Shown piece after piece: positions 1-9,198 of a DNA stretch of 64,000 bases. A program made the position numbers and the translations under genes. Source of the DNA: Dietzia massiliensis (GTDB taxonomy: Bacteria > Actinomycetota > Actinomycetes > Mycobacteriales > Mycobacteriaceae); assembly GCF_018390595.1 (NCBI RefSeq), contig NZ_JAHBAV010000008.1, positions 1 to 64,000 of the forward strand, in the 5' to 3' direction. The notes under the pieces are model-generated. The model was not told the DNA's origin. It saw nothing but the letters and a program-made list of their open reading frames with translations, and made no database searches. The first letter of the stretch is position 1; each line of letters starts with the position of its first letter.

Positions 1-2
1 GC

Positions 3-1721
3 GCGGCGGCGCAGCGTCTGGTGGCCTGTTACGCGCTGCTGCAGGAGTGTTGGCGCGAGTACGGGCACGGCGTCGACGGCAGCCACGAGGCCCGCCCCGG
101 CCACGCCGTTGTTGACGGCCTCGTCGCCGCGGCCGGGTATGTGGTGGCGGCGATGTCCATCTCCGCCAGGCGCGCGGAGAAGATGCTGTCCTTCTCCTGG
201 GAACTGCACACCCGCTACCCGGCCATCCTGGAGGCCATGGCCGCCGGGCTGATGGAACAACGCGTCGCCGAACTGCTGGCCCGGCAGATGGCCACCGTCC
301 GCGGGGACGTGTTGGATCAGGTCCAACGTCAGGTCGTCGAGGACTACCTCAACGGTGTCGCCGCCGGGATCCGTCTGGGCGACAAGGCCCTGCGCGATGA
401 GATCGACGCCGTCATCGGCCGCCACGACCCCGACGCCATCCGGCTACGCAAAGAAGACGCCAGCCGCACCCGCGGCGTACGCATCGGCAAGGGCGTCGAC
501 GGCATGTCCAGCGTCTCCGCCCTGCTGGCAACCGAGGAAGCCGCCGTGTTGGCCGAAGCCCTCGACCAGCGGGTCGCCGACCAGGACGCCGCCGACGCCG
601 CCGCCGCGGCTGCTGCCGCGCGGGCCGCCGATCCCGATACCGACCCGGACGAGCCCGAGCCGGAGCCGCACTACTCCAAAGCAGAACGCCGCGCCGACGC
701 CCTGATGTCCCTGATCTGCGGCGACACCCCCACCAACCCCGACACCGACACCGCCACCGACGACGCTAACGGCGCTGCGGGCGCGCCCGCCACCGGCGGC
801 ACCGGTCAGGCGCCGGTGTTGCGGCCGAAGGTCACCGTCATCGCCACCGGCGACAACGGCCGTGACGAGCACGGCGCGCGGGTGGAGTTCACCCGCACCG
901 GCGAAGCCGCCCTGCAGACCCTGATGGAAATGCTCGCCACCTCGGATGGGGCCACCTTCGAGCAGGTCGATCCCCGCATCGGCGCCGCCGACGACACCGA
1001 CGCCGCCCTGAGATACCGGCCCGGTGCCGAGTTGGCGCGCCGGGTCCGGCTCCGCGACGGCACCTGCCGCCACCCCGGGTGCACGATCCCCGCCGACGAT
1101 TGTGACCTGGATCATGTGGTGCCGTTCAACCATGCCGACCCCGCCGCCGGTGGCCAGACGGTGGAGGCGAATCTGGTGGCCCAGTGCCGGCGCCATCACC
1201 GGTTCAAAACCTTCTCCGACTGGACCTACAAGTTGGAGCCCGACGGCACCCTGATCGTGACCACCCCCGACGGCACCGTCATGCTCACCCGCCCCGACGG
1301 GCCGCTGGCCCAGCATCGGCGCGAGCAACAACGCGACGAGGCCGAGGCCTGGGCGCGTCAGCAGCGCCGCAACCCCAGCCCCGTTTACGGGGCCGGGGTC
1401 CTGGACGAGGCGACCTACTTCGCCCGCCGCGCGCAACGCCTGGCCCGCGAACGCGCCCGCAACGCCGCCGAGGCCCGCGCCGCGACCTCGCCGCCACCTG
1501 AGGCCGCGGACGAGACCGCGGGCAGCTCGCCCGCCGCGGCGCCTGCCGAGACCGACGCCGCCCCGCACTCGGCCCCGGCCCCTCGAGGAAGGGTGACCCC
1601 CGCCGCGGCCAGCCGCTGGTGGCAACGCAACAAACCCACCGACAGCGCCCTGGAAAAAGCCATCCTCCACGCCCTTCACGAGCACCTCGACGAACTCCTC
1701 CAACCACCACCACCCTTCTGA
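3..1721 (+). CDS. DUF222 / HNH endonuclease domain protein (13E12 family), 5' end outside window
   Basis: The reading frame is open to the left edge (codons for AAAQRL precede the first possible GTG at 21), so the real start is probably outside the window. The N-terminal part is the helical DUF222 region. An Ala/Asp/Pro-rich linker follows at about residues 190-270. The HNH nuclease domain is near residues 345-395, with CRHPGC, the DLDHVVPF motif and the CRRHHRFKT tail. The C-terminus is a charged, Ala-rich tail. This family is often multi-copy in actinobacteria and is linked to repeats of the 13E12 type. Its biological role is not established; a nicking or mobile-element-like nuclease is an inference. 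Confidence 0.85.
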   Translation, partial: AAAQRLVACYALLQECWREYGHGVDGSHEARPGHAVVDGLVAAAGYVVAAMSISARRAEKMLSFSWELHTRYPAILEAMAAGLMEQRVAELLARQMATVRGDVLDQVQRQVVEDYLNGVAAGIRLGDKALRDEIDAVIGRHDPDAIRLRKEDASRTRGVRIGKGVDGMSSVSALLATEEAAVLAEALDQRVADQDAADAAAAAAAARAADPDTDPDEPEPEPHYSKAERRADALMSLICGDTPTNPDTDTATDDANGAAGAPATGGTGQAPVLRPKVTVIATGDNGRDEHGARVEFTRTGEAALQTLMEMLATSDGATFEQVDPRIGAADDTDAALRYRPGAELARRVRLRDGTCRHPGCTIPADDCDLDHVVPFNHADPAAGGQTVEANLVAQCRRHHRFKTFSDWTYKLEPDGTLIVTTPDGTVMLTRPDGPLAQHRREQQRDEAEAWARQQRRNPSPVYGAGVLDEATYFARRAQRLARERARNAAEARAATSPPPEAADETAGSSPAAAPAETDAAPHSAPAPRGRVTPAAASRWWQRNKPTDSALEKAILHALHEHLDELLQPPPPF

Positions 1722-1770
1722 GGCGGGAGGAAGTGCGAGCCCGAGGTGATGCCGCTGCGACCTGGCGACC

Positions 1771-2526
1771 TCAGACGAAGCGGCGGCTGACCTTCTCCGG
1801 AAGCAGCGTGAGCAGCGGGCCGATCGCCTTCCACGGCTTGGCCGGGACGAGCGCGCGGACAGGCTCCGCATCGATCGTCTTGACCAGCGCATCGACGCCT
1901 TCGTCGAACTCCGTCATCAGCGCCGTCTTCACCGATCGGTTGATGTCCGTCCGGATGTAACCGGGCAGGATGTCCGTCACCTTGATGCGGCTGCCGGCGC
2001 TGTCGAGCTCGGCGTACATCCCCTGCGCCAGGGCCGAGACGAACGCCTTGGTGGCGCCGTACGTGTTCTGCGCCTTGGGCATCCCGCGCAGCGAGCTCAC
2101 CGACGAGATGAACACGAGGTGCCCCTCGCCGCGAGCGAGCAGCAGCTGCGTCGCCGCCTCGGCCTGGTTGAGAGTGCCGATCACGTTCACCATCGCGGTC
2201 TCGCGATTGGCGTGCGCCTTGCCCGTGCCGATCGAGGCGCCCTTGCCCAGACCGGCATTGAGCACGAACCGGTCGATCCCGCCGAGCTCCGCGTCCAGCT
2301 CGCCGAAGACCCGCTCCACCGCATCCGCGTCGGCCACGTCGAGCTCGCGAACGGCGACGGTGATCGACGGATTGGCGGCCACCAACTCGGCGCGGAGCTC
2401 CTCGAGGCGGTCGAGACGCCGCGCGCACAGTGCCAGGTTCTTCCCCTGCGCCGCCCAGCGGCGGGCCATACCCTCGCCGAGTCCGGAACTGGCGCCGGTG
2501 ATCAGGATCGTCTTGCGGTCGGTCAC
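1771..2526 (-). CDS. short-chain dehydrogenase/reductase (SDR)
   Basis: A 251-residue classical SDR. The nucleotide-binding motif TGASSGLG is at residues 10-17, the NAG motif is in the middle, the catalytic Ser is in FISSVSS, and the Tyr-Lys pair is in YGATK. The GTG start at 2526 overlaps the stop of the upstream glycosylase gene as GTGA, so the two are translationally coupled. The substrate cannot be told from sequence. It is the last gene of the CDF-nei2-SDR run and converges with the HNH gene across a 49-base gap. Confidence 0.85.
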   Translation of the reverse strand: MTDRKTILITGASSGLGEGMARRWAAQGKNLALCARRLDRLEELRAELVAANPSITVAVRELDVADADAVERVFGELDAELGGIDRFVLNAGLGKGASIGTGKAHANRETAMVNVIGTLNQAEAATQLLLARGEGHLVFISSVSSLRGMPKAQNTYGATKAFVSALAQGMYAELDSAGSRIKVTDILPGYIRTDINRSVKTALMTEFDEGVDALVKTIDAEPVRALVPAKPWKAIGPLLTLLPEKVSRRFV

Positions 2527-3398
2527 GAGTTCTCCTCCGTTGGCGATGCGCCCAGTGTGGCACGTCGCGGCTGGCAGGACGGGCAACGGTACGCGATGCG
2601 ATCGAGCGAATCGCTCGGCTCGTCGGGGTTCGCGAGGCCGCCGAGGCGGAAGGTCTCCACCTCGGTCCCACACCGTCGGCACGGCTTGCCGTCGCGGCCG
2701 TACACCCACAGCTCGCGGCCGCGCCGGGTCTCGCCCGTGGTCACCCGGACGACACGGTCGGCGTTGGCCACCAACATCTTGCGCGCGAGCCTCACCATCG
2801 CCGGGAGATCCCGGACCGTCTCGACGGGATCGCGCGGGTCCACTCCCCGCACGAAGCACAACTCGGCGCGGTAGACGGTGCCGATGCCCGCGAGGTTGCG
2901 CTGGTCGAGGAGCGCCTCGCCGATAGTGCGGGTGGGCCGTTCCTCGATGCGTCGCACGACCTCGGCGACGCTGGCCACCGGATCCCAGTCGGCACCGAGG
3001 AGGTCGGGCCCGAGGTGCTCGACGGCCTCGTCGGCTTCGGCAGGCGACAGGGCGCGCAGGAACCCGAGTTCGGTGCCCACCACCTCGACGTCGCCCGCGC
3101 GCAGCACGAGGCGGGCGGTATGCGCGGCAAACCGCCACCGCTCCCCGGCGCGGAGCACGAGGACCCGGCCCTCCATCTTGAGGTGGAGGTGGAGGGTGAC
3201 CGGGTCACGCCCCTGGTCGTCGGGTCCGATGTCGACGAAGAGGTGCTTGCCCCGCGACCGGGCCGCCTCCACGGTCCTACCTCGCAGGTCGACCGCCGCG
3301 AACCTCGGCACCCGGAGTTCGGCCCGGTCGAGGGTCCGACCGGCGAGCGCGGCGTCGACCCGCGTGGCCGCGCGGTGGACCGTGTCTCCCTCGGGCAC
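2523..3398 (-). CDS. nei2: Fpg/Nei family DNA glycosylase, Nei2 type
   Basis: A 291-residue base-excision-repair glycosylase/AP lyase. It begins M-P-E-G-D-T, giving the catalytic Pro2 and Glu3 of the Fpg/Nei family. The helix-two-turn-helix has LLDQRNLAGIGTVYRAE at about residues 161-177. A C-terminal zinc finger has two CxxC pairs (CRRC and CPSC). In mycobacteria the nei gene lies beside lhr; here a CDF transporter sits between them. GTG start at 3398, three bases after the stop of the transporter gene. It probably removes oxidised pyrimidines. Confidence 0.9.
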   Translation of the reverse strand: MPEGDTVHRAATRVDAALAGRTLDRAELRVPRFAAVDLRGRTVEAARSRGKHLFVDIGPDDQGRDPVTLHLHLKMEGRVLVLRAGERWRFAAHTARLVLRAGDVEVVGTELGFLRALSPAEADEAVEHLGPDLLGADWDPVASVAEVVRRIEERPTRTIGEALLDQRNLAGIGTVYRAELCFVRGVDPRDPVETVRDLPAMVRLARKMLVANADRVVRVTTGETRRGRELWVYGRDGKPCRRCGTEVETFRLGGLANPDEPSDSLDRIAYRCPSCQPRRATLGASPTEENS

Positions 3399-3401
3399 GC
3401 C

Positions 3402-4349
3402 TCACCACCCCAGTTCGCGGCAGCCGCCGACGCCGGCGGTCTCGATCTGCACGGTGACGTGCTCGATCCCGTGCTCGTCGAACAGGACACGGCGGGCGTC
3501 GTCGAGCACCTCGGCGTGGTCCGCGTCCGGGGCGACGACCAGGTGGACGGTCCCCACGTCCATCCCGGACGTGAGGGTCCAGAGATGGAGGTCGTGCACC
3601 TCCTTCACGTCGCGCAGGTCGCCGAGCTGGGCCTCGACCGCCGCGGGCTCGACACCGGCCGGGGCGTGCTGGGCCAGGACGGCGAGCACCTGCCGGCCGA
3701 GCGCCACCGCGCGGACCACGATGAACACGGCGATCGCCACGGCCACCACGAGGTCCCAGACCGTCGACCCGGTGGTGCGTATCAGCAGCGCGGCCGCGAT
3801 CACCCCGACCGACCCGGCGGCGTCGGCGAGGACCTCGAGGTAGGCGCCGCGTACCGCGAGGCTCTCGTCGGATCCGCTACGGAGCAGCAGGAGGGAGATG
3901 ACGTTGACGACCAGGCCGAGCACGCCGACGAGGAGCATCGTCCCGGTGGCGACGGGCGCATCGGAGCCGAACCGGCCGAGCGCCTCGACCAGGACGTACA
4001 CGCCCATGCCGAGCATGATGAGCACGGCGAGGCCGGAGGCGAAGATCTCCACGCGGTAGCGGCCGAACGTCCGCTGGCCGGTGGAGTCGGGGCGGGTGGC
4101 GATGATCGTCGCGAGAAAAGCCGCGCCGAGCGCGACGACGTCGGCCCCCATGTGGCCGGCGTCAGAGAGCAGGGCGAGGGAGCCGGAGAGCAGGCCGGCG
4201 ACCAGTTCGACGACGAAGAACGCCGCCGTCAGCGCGAACGCGATCGCCAGCCTGGCGCGGTGGCGTCCACCGGCATGTCCGGCGGGACGGGCGTGGGTGT
4301 GCCCCGGGCCGTGACCGCCGCGCGTGCCGTGCGCGTGACCGACTCCCAT
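3402..4349 (-). CDS. cation diffusion facilitator (CDF) metal exporter
   Basis: A CDF family transporter (CzcD/ZitB type), expected to export Zn2+, Cd2+ or Co2+ by proton antiport at the cytoplasmic membrane. The His-rich N-terminus (HAHGTRGGHGPGHTHARPAGHAGGRH) precedes about six membrane segments. The metal site residues are in LLSDAGHMGAD and LADAAGS, and the C-terminal domain carries HDLHLWTLTSG. In-frame ATGs lie at 4385, 4367 and 4349. I chose 4349 (315 residues) because GGGAGGGGG lies 7 bases upstream and because the two earlier ATGs fall inside a promoter and palindrome. The metal specificity is not determinable. Confidence 0.9.
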   Translation of the reverse strand: MGVGHAHGTRGGHGPGHTHARPAGHAGGRHRARLAIAFALTAAFFVVELVAGLLSGSLALLSDAGHMGADVVALGAAFLATIIATRPDSTGQRTFGRYRVEIFASGLAVLIMLGMGVYVLVEALGRFGSDAPVATGTMLLVGVLGLVVNVISLLLLRSGSDESLAVRGAYLEVLADAAGSVGVIAAALLIRTTGSTVWDLVVAVAIAVFIVVRAVALGRQVLAVLAQHAPAGVEPAAVEAQLGDLRDVKEVHDLHLWTLTSGMDVGTVHLVVAPDADHAEVLDDARRVLFDEHGIEHVTVQIETAGVGGCRELGW

Positions 4350-4367
4350 CCGACGACCCCCTCCCAT

Positions 4368-4387
4368 ATATGCACCAATGCGCATAT
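4368..4387 (-). promoter_or_regulatory. candidate ArsR/SmtB-type metal-sensor operator
   Basis: Imperfect palindrome ATATGCAC-CAAT-GCGCATAT (7 of 8 arm positions match). It starts at the -10 of the CDF promoter and covers the expected transcription start. AT-rich ATATGnnn...CATAT palindromes are typical of ArsR/SmtB-family sensors in actinobacteria. No arsR-like gene is adjacent in the window, so the regulator would have to act from elsewhere. Confidence 0.6.
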
Positions 4388-4414
4388 TCTAACTAATCGG
4401 GCGTGGGGCCTCAA
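4386..4414 (-). promoter_or_regulatory. sigma-A-like promoter of the CDF-nei2-SDR unit
   Basis: On the minus strand TTGAGG (4409-4414) is separated by exactly 17 bases from TAGAAT (4386-4391). It lies just downstream of the lhr stop codon, so the CDF-nei2-SDR genes can be transcribed independently of lhr. The palindrome at 4368-4387 touches the -10. Confidence 0.65.
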
Positions 4415-4419
4415 GGGCG

Positions 4420-7400
4420 TCAGCGTCGGATTCGCAGTCCCTTGGGCGTGATACCGAAACCGGCGGCCTCGAACGCGGCGGCGTGCGGCGAGCCGTGCAC
4501 GGGCTCTCCGCCGAGCGTGGTGACGGTCAACGGGCCGACCGCTCCCGAGCGGACGGCGTCGACGAGCGCACCGGCGGCGAGAGGCACCGCTCCGGTGCGG
4601 TCGTCAAAGACGAGGACGGTGCGCCCGCCCCGTTCGACGAACAGCACGCAGATCCCGTCGACCAACACCACGAGAGCGCCGGCCTTCCGGCCGGGCCGGT
4701 GACCCGAACCGCCCACGCCTGCCGCGTCGCCTCCGCCCGCCGCGCCGCCACCGGTGGGCGCGGCGGCCGGCCAGGGCAGCGCGGCGCCGTAGGGGTTGGC
4801 GGGATCGGTGGCGGCGAGGACCCGGACGGAGGGTTCGTCGGTGCCGGAGGGCCAGTGGGCGTCGTCGGCGGTGTCGTCGAACGTGCGCAGGCGGTCGATC
4901 GTGTTGCCGGCCGCGAACTGCGCTGCGCCGAGGCCGTCGACGAAGTACCCACGGCGACAGCGGCCCGAATCCTCCATCTGCGCCAACACCTTGTACACGG
5001 CGGCGAACCCGCCGGGGATCTCCTCGGCCTCGACCGCGCCCCGGGTGACGACGCCGTGGCGCAGCAGGAGGGTCTCGGCCCAGGCGTGCGCCCGCAGCGT
5101 GGCGTCGGTGATCGGCTCCGGGACCAGGGACCAGCGGCCCGCCAGCACGGGTGGCGTCCTCGTCCCCGCCGCGACCGCGCCGTTGAGCTGCGCCATCGCG
5201 GTGCGGCCGAACCTGGCGCGACGTGGGCGGGCGGAGGCGCGAGGCGACCGGTGCGCGGTCCCCGACCCCGAGGAGCCGCCGCCGGCGAGCACCGCGCGCA
5301 GCGGTGCGAGCGTGTCGTTGGTGACGACCCCGTCCCACACGAGGTCCCAGAGGGCGTCGCGCACCGCGGCCTCGGTGACGGCGGGCGCGGGGTCGGAGGG
5401 GGCGGGGTCGGTGAGTGCGTTCTTGACCGCGGTGACGATGTCGCGGAAGAACAGGGCTCCGTAGCGCAGGGAGTCGACGACGGCGAGGTGGACCGGCCCC
5501 TCCGGCTGCGGTCGCTCCAGGGGCAGGGTGGCGCCGGCGGAATCGGCCGGGTGCAGGGAGACCCAGCCGTCGCGGGCTCCGGCACGTCCGCGCCCGCTCC
5601 AGATGACCTCTCCCCCGGCCAGGAGTTCGTCGAGCATCGCCGGGGAGTAGTCGCTCACCCGGGGCGCCAGGACGAGCGGTTCCAGGGCGGAGGCGGGAAG
5701 CGCGAGCCCGTCGAGTTGCTCGATCACCGCGAGCAACCCGTCGACGCCGGATTCGGCGCCCGAGCCCAGGCTCTGCCACCCGGGCAGGAAGCGGCCCAGC
5801 GCGGAGTGGGACACCGGTTCGATCTGCGAGCGCAGCGCCGCCAGCGATCGGCGGCGGATGTGGCGCAGCACCTCGGCGTCGCTCCACTCGGGCCCCGTCG
5901 CACCGGGGCGGAACTCGCCGGCCAGCAGCGTGCCGGAGGAGGTCAGCCGGTCGAGTACGCCGCGTACGACCGCCACGCCGAGTCCGAATCGCTCGGCGAC
6001 CGCCTCGATCGAGAAGGGCCCGTGGGTGCGCGCGTAGCGGCGGATCAGCTCACCCAGCGGGTCGTCGACGTCGCCGAGGAAGGCCGACGGCACGCCGGGC
6101 GGAGGCGGGACGCCGAGGCCGTCGCGGAGCCGGGCCACGTCCTCGACCCCGGCCCACCAGCTGCGGCCGGAGTGCTCCACCGGCACGATCCGCCACGTCC
6201 GGGCCAACTCGTCGAGCCAGCCCGGGACCGCGTCGGGATCGGCGGACCGTGCGGTGATCTCGTCGACGGTGAGCGGACCGAGCAGCCGGAGCAGGTCGAC
6301 CACCGCCTCGGCGTCGCGCGCCGCGCGCTCGGGCTCGAGGTGCTGCAGGCGTCGCTCGATCGAGTCGAGGACCTCTACGTCGAGCAGTTCGCGCAGCTCG
6401 ACGCGGCCCAGCAGCTGACCGAGCAGGCCGGGATCGATGCTCAGGGCGGCGGCCCGCTTCTCGGCGAGCGGCGAGTCACCCTCGTAGAGGAAGGCGCCGA
6501 CGTAGTCGAAGAGCAGCGACTGCGCGAACGGCGAGGCGCCGGGCGTGTCCACCTCGACGATCCGCACTGTGCGCGACTCGATCTCTCCCAGCAGCCGCTC
6601 GAGTGCGGGCACGTCGTAGACGTCCTGGAGGCACTCGCGCACCGCCTCGAGGATCATCGGGAAGTCCGGATATCTCCGCGCGACGTCGAGCAGCTGCGCG
6701 GATTTCTGACGCTGCTGCCACAGCGGGGCCCGCCGGCCCGGATCCAGCCGGGGGAACAGCAGGGCGCGCGCGGAACACTCGCGGAAGCGTGAGGCGAACA
6801 GCGCCGACCCGCCCACGTGCCGGGTCACCAGATCGACCGCCTCCTCCGCACCGATCGCGAACGTCTCGGCTCCCGGGCGCGCGCCCCCCTCGCCGTCGTC
6901 ACCCGTATCGGGGACCCGGAGGATGATGCCGTCGTCGGACACCACCGGCACCGCGTCGAAGCCGTGCGCGGCGGCCAGCCGGGCGCGTACCGCCTCCGCC
7001 CACGGCCAGTGCACCCGCGCGCCGAACGGCGAGTGCAGCACGATCCGCCAGTCCCCCACCTCGTCGCGGAACCGCTCCACGACCAGGGTCGTGTCGCTGG
7101 GCACGTGGCCGGTCGCCTCGCGCTGATCGGCCAGATACCGCCGCAGGTTGGCGGCGGCATAGGTGTCGAGGCCGGCCGCGTCCAGGCGCGCGGTGACCTC
7201 CGCCTCCGACCCGGCCGACACCTCGCGAAGGAACCCGCCGAGGGCGCGGCCGAGTTCGGCGGGCCGGCCCTGGTCGTCGCCCAGCCAGAACGGCAGCCGT
7301 CCGGAACCGCCGGGCGCGGGAGAGACCAGCACGCGGTCATGGGTGATCTCCTCGACGCGCCAACTCGACGCGCCCAGGGCGAACACGTCGCCGACCCGCG

Positions 7401-9102
7401 ATTCGTAGACCATCTCCTCGTCGAGCTCGCCGACGCGGGTGGCCTTCTCCCCCACCATGAACACGCCGAACAGGCCGCGGTCCGGGATCGTGCCGCCGGA
7501 GGTGACGGCCAGTCGCTGGGCGCCGGGCCGGCCGGTGAGGGTGCCGGCGTCGCGGTCCCACACCAGGCGCGGCTTGAGCTCCGCGAAGTCCGCGGACGGG
7601 TACTTGCCGGCGAGCATGTCGAGGGTGGCCTCGAACGCCGATCGCGGCAGCCCGGCGTACGGGGCGGTGCGCCGGACGGCCGAGAACCACTCCTCCACGT
7701 CGATGGGCTCGAGCGCGCACGCGGCCACGGTCTGCTGCGCCAGCACGTCGAGCGGGTTGGCGATCACCGTGAGTTCCTCGATCGCGCCCGCGAGCATCCG
7801 CTCGACCGTCACCGCGCTGTGCACGAGGTCCGCGCGGTGCTTGGGGTACACCACGGCCCGCGACACCTCGCCGACCTGGTGTCCCGCGCGGCCCACGCGC
7901 TGCAGCCCCGATGCCACCGACGGCGGGGACTCGACCTGCACGACCAGATCCACCGCTCCCATGTCGATACCCAGCTCGAGCGAGGAGGTCGCCACCACCG
8001 CGCGGAGCCGGCCCGATTTGAGTGCGTCCTCGATGATCGCCCGGCGTTCCTTGGACACCGACCCGTGGTGGGCCATGGCCAGTTCCGGCGGCGCCCCGCG
8101 CGAGACCTCCGACGGCACCATGAGCTGCGCGGGCGGCCGGGCGGGGGGCTCGGGGAGCGACCCGGGGTCGGTGTCCTCGGCGTAGATCTCGTTGAGCCGT
8201 GCGGTGAGCCGCTCGGCCAGGCGCCGGGAGTTGACGAACACGATGGTCGAACGGTGGGCGGTCACGAGGTCCACGACCTGACGCTCCACATGCGGCCAGA
8301 TGGAGCCCTGCCCCGGGGTGCCGGGCGGCGCGGTGACCTCCGGGGCCGAGGAGGACAGGTCCGCCATGTCCTCCACCGGCACGCGAACCGACAGCTCGAA
8401 GCCCTTGTCCGACCCGGGCGCCACGATCGTGGTGGGCCGCTCCCCCGCGAGGAAGCGGGCGACCTCGCTGTGCGGCCGCACCGTCGCCGACAGCCCCACG
8501 CGCTGCGCGGGTGTATCGAGCAGCTCGTCGAGCCGCTCGAGACTGAGTGCTAGATGCGCCCCCCGCTTGCTGCCGGCGACCGCGTGGATCTCGTCGATAA
8601 TGACTGTGTCCACCGTGGCGAGGGTCTCCCGCGCGGCGGAGGTGAGGAGCAGGAACAGCGACTCCGGGGTGGTCACGAGGATGTGCGGCGGCCGGGCGCG
8701 CTGGCGGCGACGCTCGTCTGGCGGGGTGTCACCGGTGCGGATCCCGACGGTGACGTCCGGCGTCGGCACCCCTATCGACGCGGCCTCGCGTGCGATCCCC
8801 GCGAGCGGCGCGCGCAGGTTGCGCTCGACGTCCACCGCGAGGGCCTTGAGCGGCGAGATGTAGAGAACACGGGTGCCCGGGCCGGGGTCCGGCGCGCCGT
8901 CCCGGTCGCCGAGCAACAGACCGTCGAGTGCGGCGAGGAACGCCGACAGGGTCTTGCCCGAACCGGTGGGCGCCACGACCAGGGTGTGCGATCCGCCGGC
9001 GAGCGCGGTCCACGCGCCCTCCTGGGCGGCGGTGGGCGCGTCGAACGCACCACGGAACCAGGAGGCGGTGGCCGGGTGGAACCGGTCCAGGGCGGCGGGC
9101 AT
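4420..9102 (-). CDS. lhr: Lhr family ATP-dependent DNA helicase
   Basis: A 1560-residue superfamily 2 helicase, the usual size for Lhr. Walker A is APTGSGKT at about residues 41-48. The DEIH box (VIIDEIHAV) is near residue 168. Motif VI is QRVGRAGHQVGE, and a long winged-helix/Lhr-core region ends in TPKGLRIRR. Mycobacterial Lhr is a 3'-5' ssDNA-dependent ATPase/helicase linked to the DNA damage response, which fits the nearby nei2. The ATG at 9102 (MPAALDRFHPA) matches the family N-terminus. No strong ribosome binding site precedes it. Confidence 0.95.
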   Translation of the reverse strand: MPAALDRFHPATASWFRGAFDAPTAAQEGAWTALAGGSHTLVVAPTGSGKTLSAFLAALDGLLLGDRDGAPDPGPGTRVLYISPLKALAVDVERNLRAPLAGIAREAASIGVPTPDVTVGIRTGDTPPDERRRQRARPPHILVTTPESLFLLLTSAARETLATVDTVIIDEIHAVAGSKRGAHLALSLERLDELLDTPAQRVGLSATVRPHSEVARFLAGERPTTIVAPGSDKGFELSVRVPVEDMADLSSSAPEVTAPPGTPGQGSIWPHVERQVVDLVTAHRSTIVFVNSRRLAERLTARLNEIYAEDTDPGSLPEPPARPPAQLMVPSEVSRGAPPELAMAHHGSVSKERRAIIEDALKSGRLRAVVATSSLELGIDMGAVDLVVQVESPPSVASGLQRVGRAGHQVGEVSRAVVYPKHRADLVHSAVTVERMLAGAIEELTVIANPLDVLAQQTVAACALEPIDVEEWFSAVRRTAPYAGLPRSAFEATLDMLAGKYPSADFAELKPRLVWDRDAGTLTGRPGAQRLAVTSGGTIPDRGLFGVFMVGEKATRVGELDEEMVYESRVGDVFALGASSWRVEEITHDRVLVSPAPGGSGRLPFWLGDDQGRPAELGRALGGFLREVSAGSEAEVTARLDAAGLDTYAAANLRRYLADQREATGHVPSDTTLVVERFRDEVGDWRIVLHSPFGARVHWPWAEAVRARLAAAHGFDAVPVVSDDGIILRVPDTGDDGEGGARPGAETFAIGAEEAVDLVTRHVGGSALFASRFRECSARALLFPRLDPGRRAPLWQQRQKSAQLLDVARRYPDFPMILEAVRECLQDVYDVPALERLLGEIESRTVRIVEVDTPGASPFAQSLLFDYVGAFLYEGDSPLAEKRAAALSIDPGLLGQLLGRVELRELLDVEVLDSIERRLQHLEPERAARDAEAVVDLLRLLGPLTVDEITARSADPDAVPGWLDELARTWRIVPVEHSGRSWWAGVEDVARLRDGLGVPPPPGVPSAFLGDVDDPLGELIRRYARTHGPFSIEAVAERFGLGVAVVRGVLDRLTSSGTLLAGEFRPGATGPEWSDAEVLRHIRRRSLAALRSQIEPVSHSALGRFLPGWQSLGSGAESGVDGLLAVIEQLDGLALPASALEPLVLAPRVSDYSPAMLDELLAGGEVIWSGRGRAGARDGWVSLHPADSAGATLPLERPQPEGPVHLAVVDSLRYGALFFRDIVTAVKNALTDPAPSDPAPAVTEAAVRDALWDLVWDGVVTNDTLAPLRAVLAGGGSSGSGTAHRSPRASARPRRARFGRTAMAQLNGAVAAGTRTPPVLAGRWSLVPEPITDATLRAHAWAETLLLRHGVVTRGAVEAEEIPGGFAAVYKVLAQMEDSGRCRRGYFVDGLGAAQFAAGNTIDRLRTFDDTADDAHWPSGTDEPSVRVLAATDPANPYGAALPWPAAAPTGGGAAGGGDAAGVGGSGHRPGRKAGALVVLVDGICVLFVERGGRTVLVFDDRTGAVPLAAGALVDAVRSGAVGPLTVTTLGGEPVHGSPHAAAFEAAGFGITPKGLRIRR

Positions 9103-9186
9103 GAACTCATGATGGCCTACGCCTACGACAGGACGCCCCACGACAGGGCGGCCGACGACACAGGCCGCCGCGCGCCGCCTGCTCCG

Positions 9187-9192
9187 TAGAGT
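9187..9192 (+). promoter_or_regulatory. -10 element for a probably leaderless cysQ mRNA
   Basis: TAGAGT ends 6 bases before the cysQ ATG. That spacing puts the transcription start at or next to the start codon. No clear -35 is seen. Confidence 0.5.
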
Positions 9193-9198
9193 GAGGGC

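Noticed and set aside
1-1721. HNH gene as part of an insertion sequence or group II intron
   Set aside because: No terminal repeats, transposase or reverse transcriptase seen, and the left flank is outside the window.
444-1892. Long open frames opposite the HNH gene
   Set aside because: Strings of Gly/Arg/Val without any domain; shadows caused by high GC at third positions.
4483-8553. Long open frames opposite lhr
   Set aside because: Antisense to a fully recognised helicase; composition typical of GC-driven shadows.
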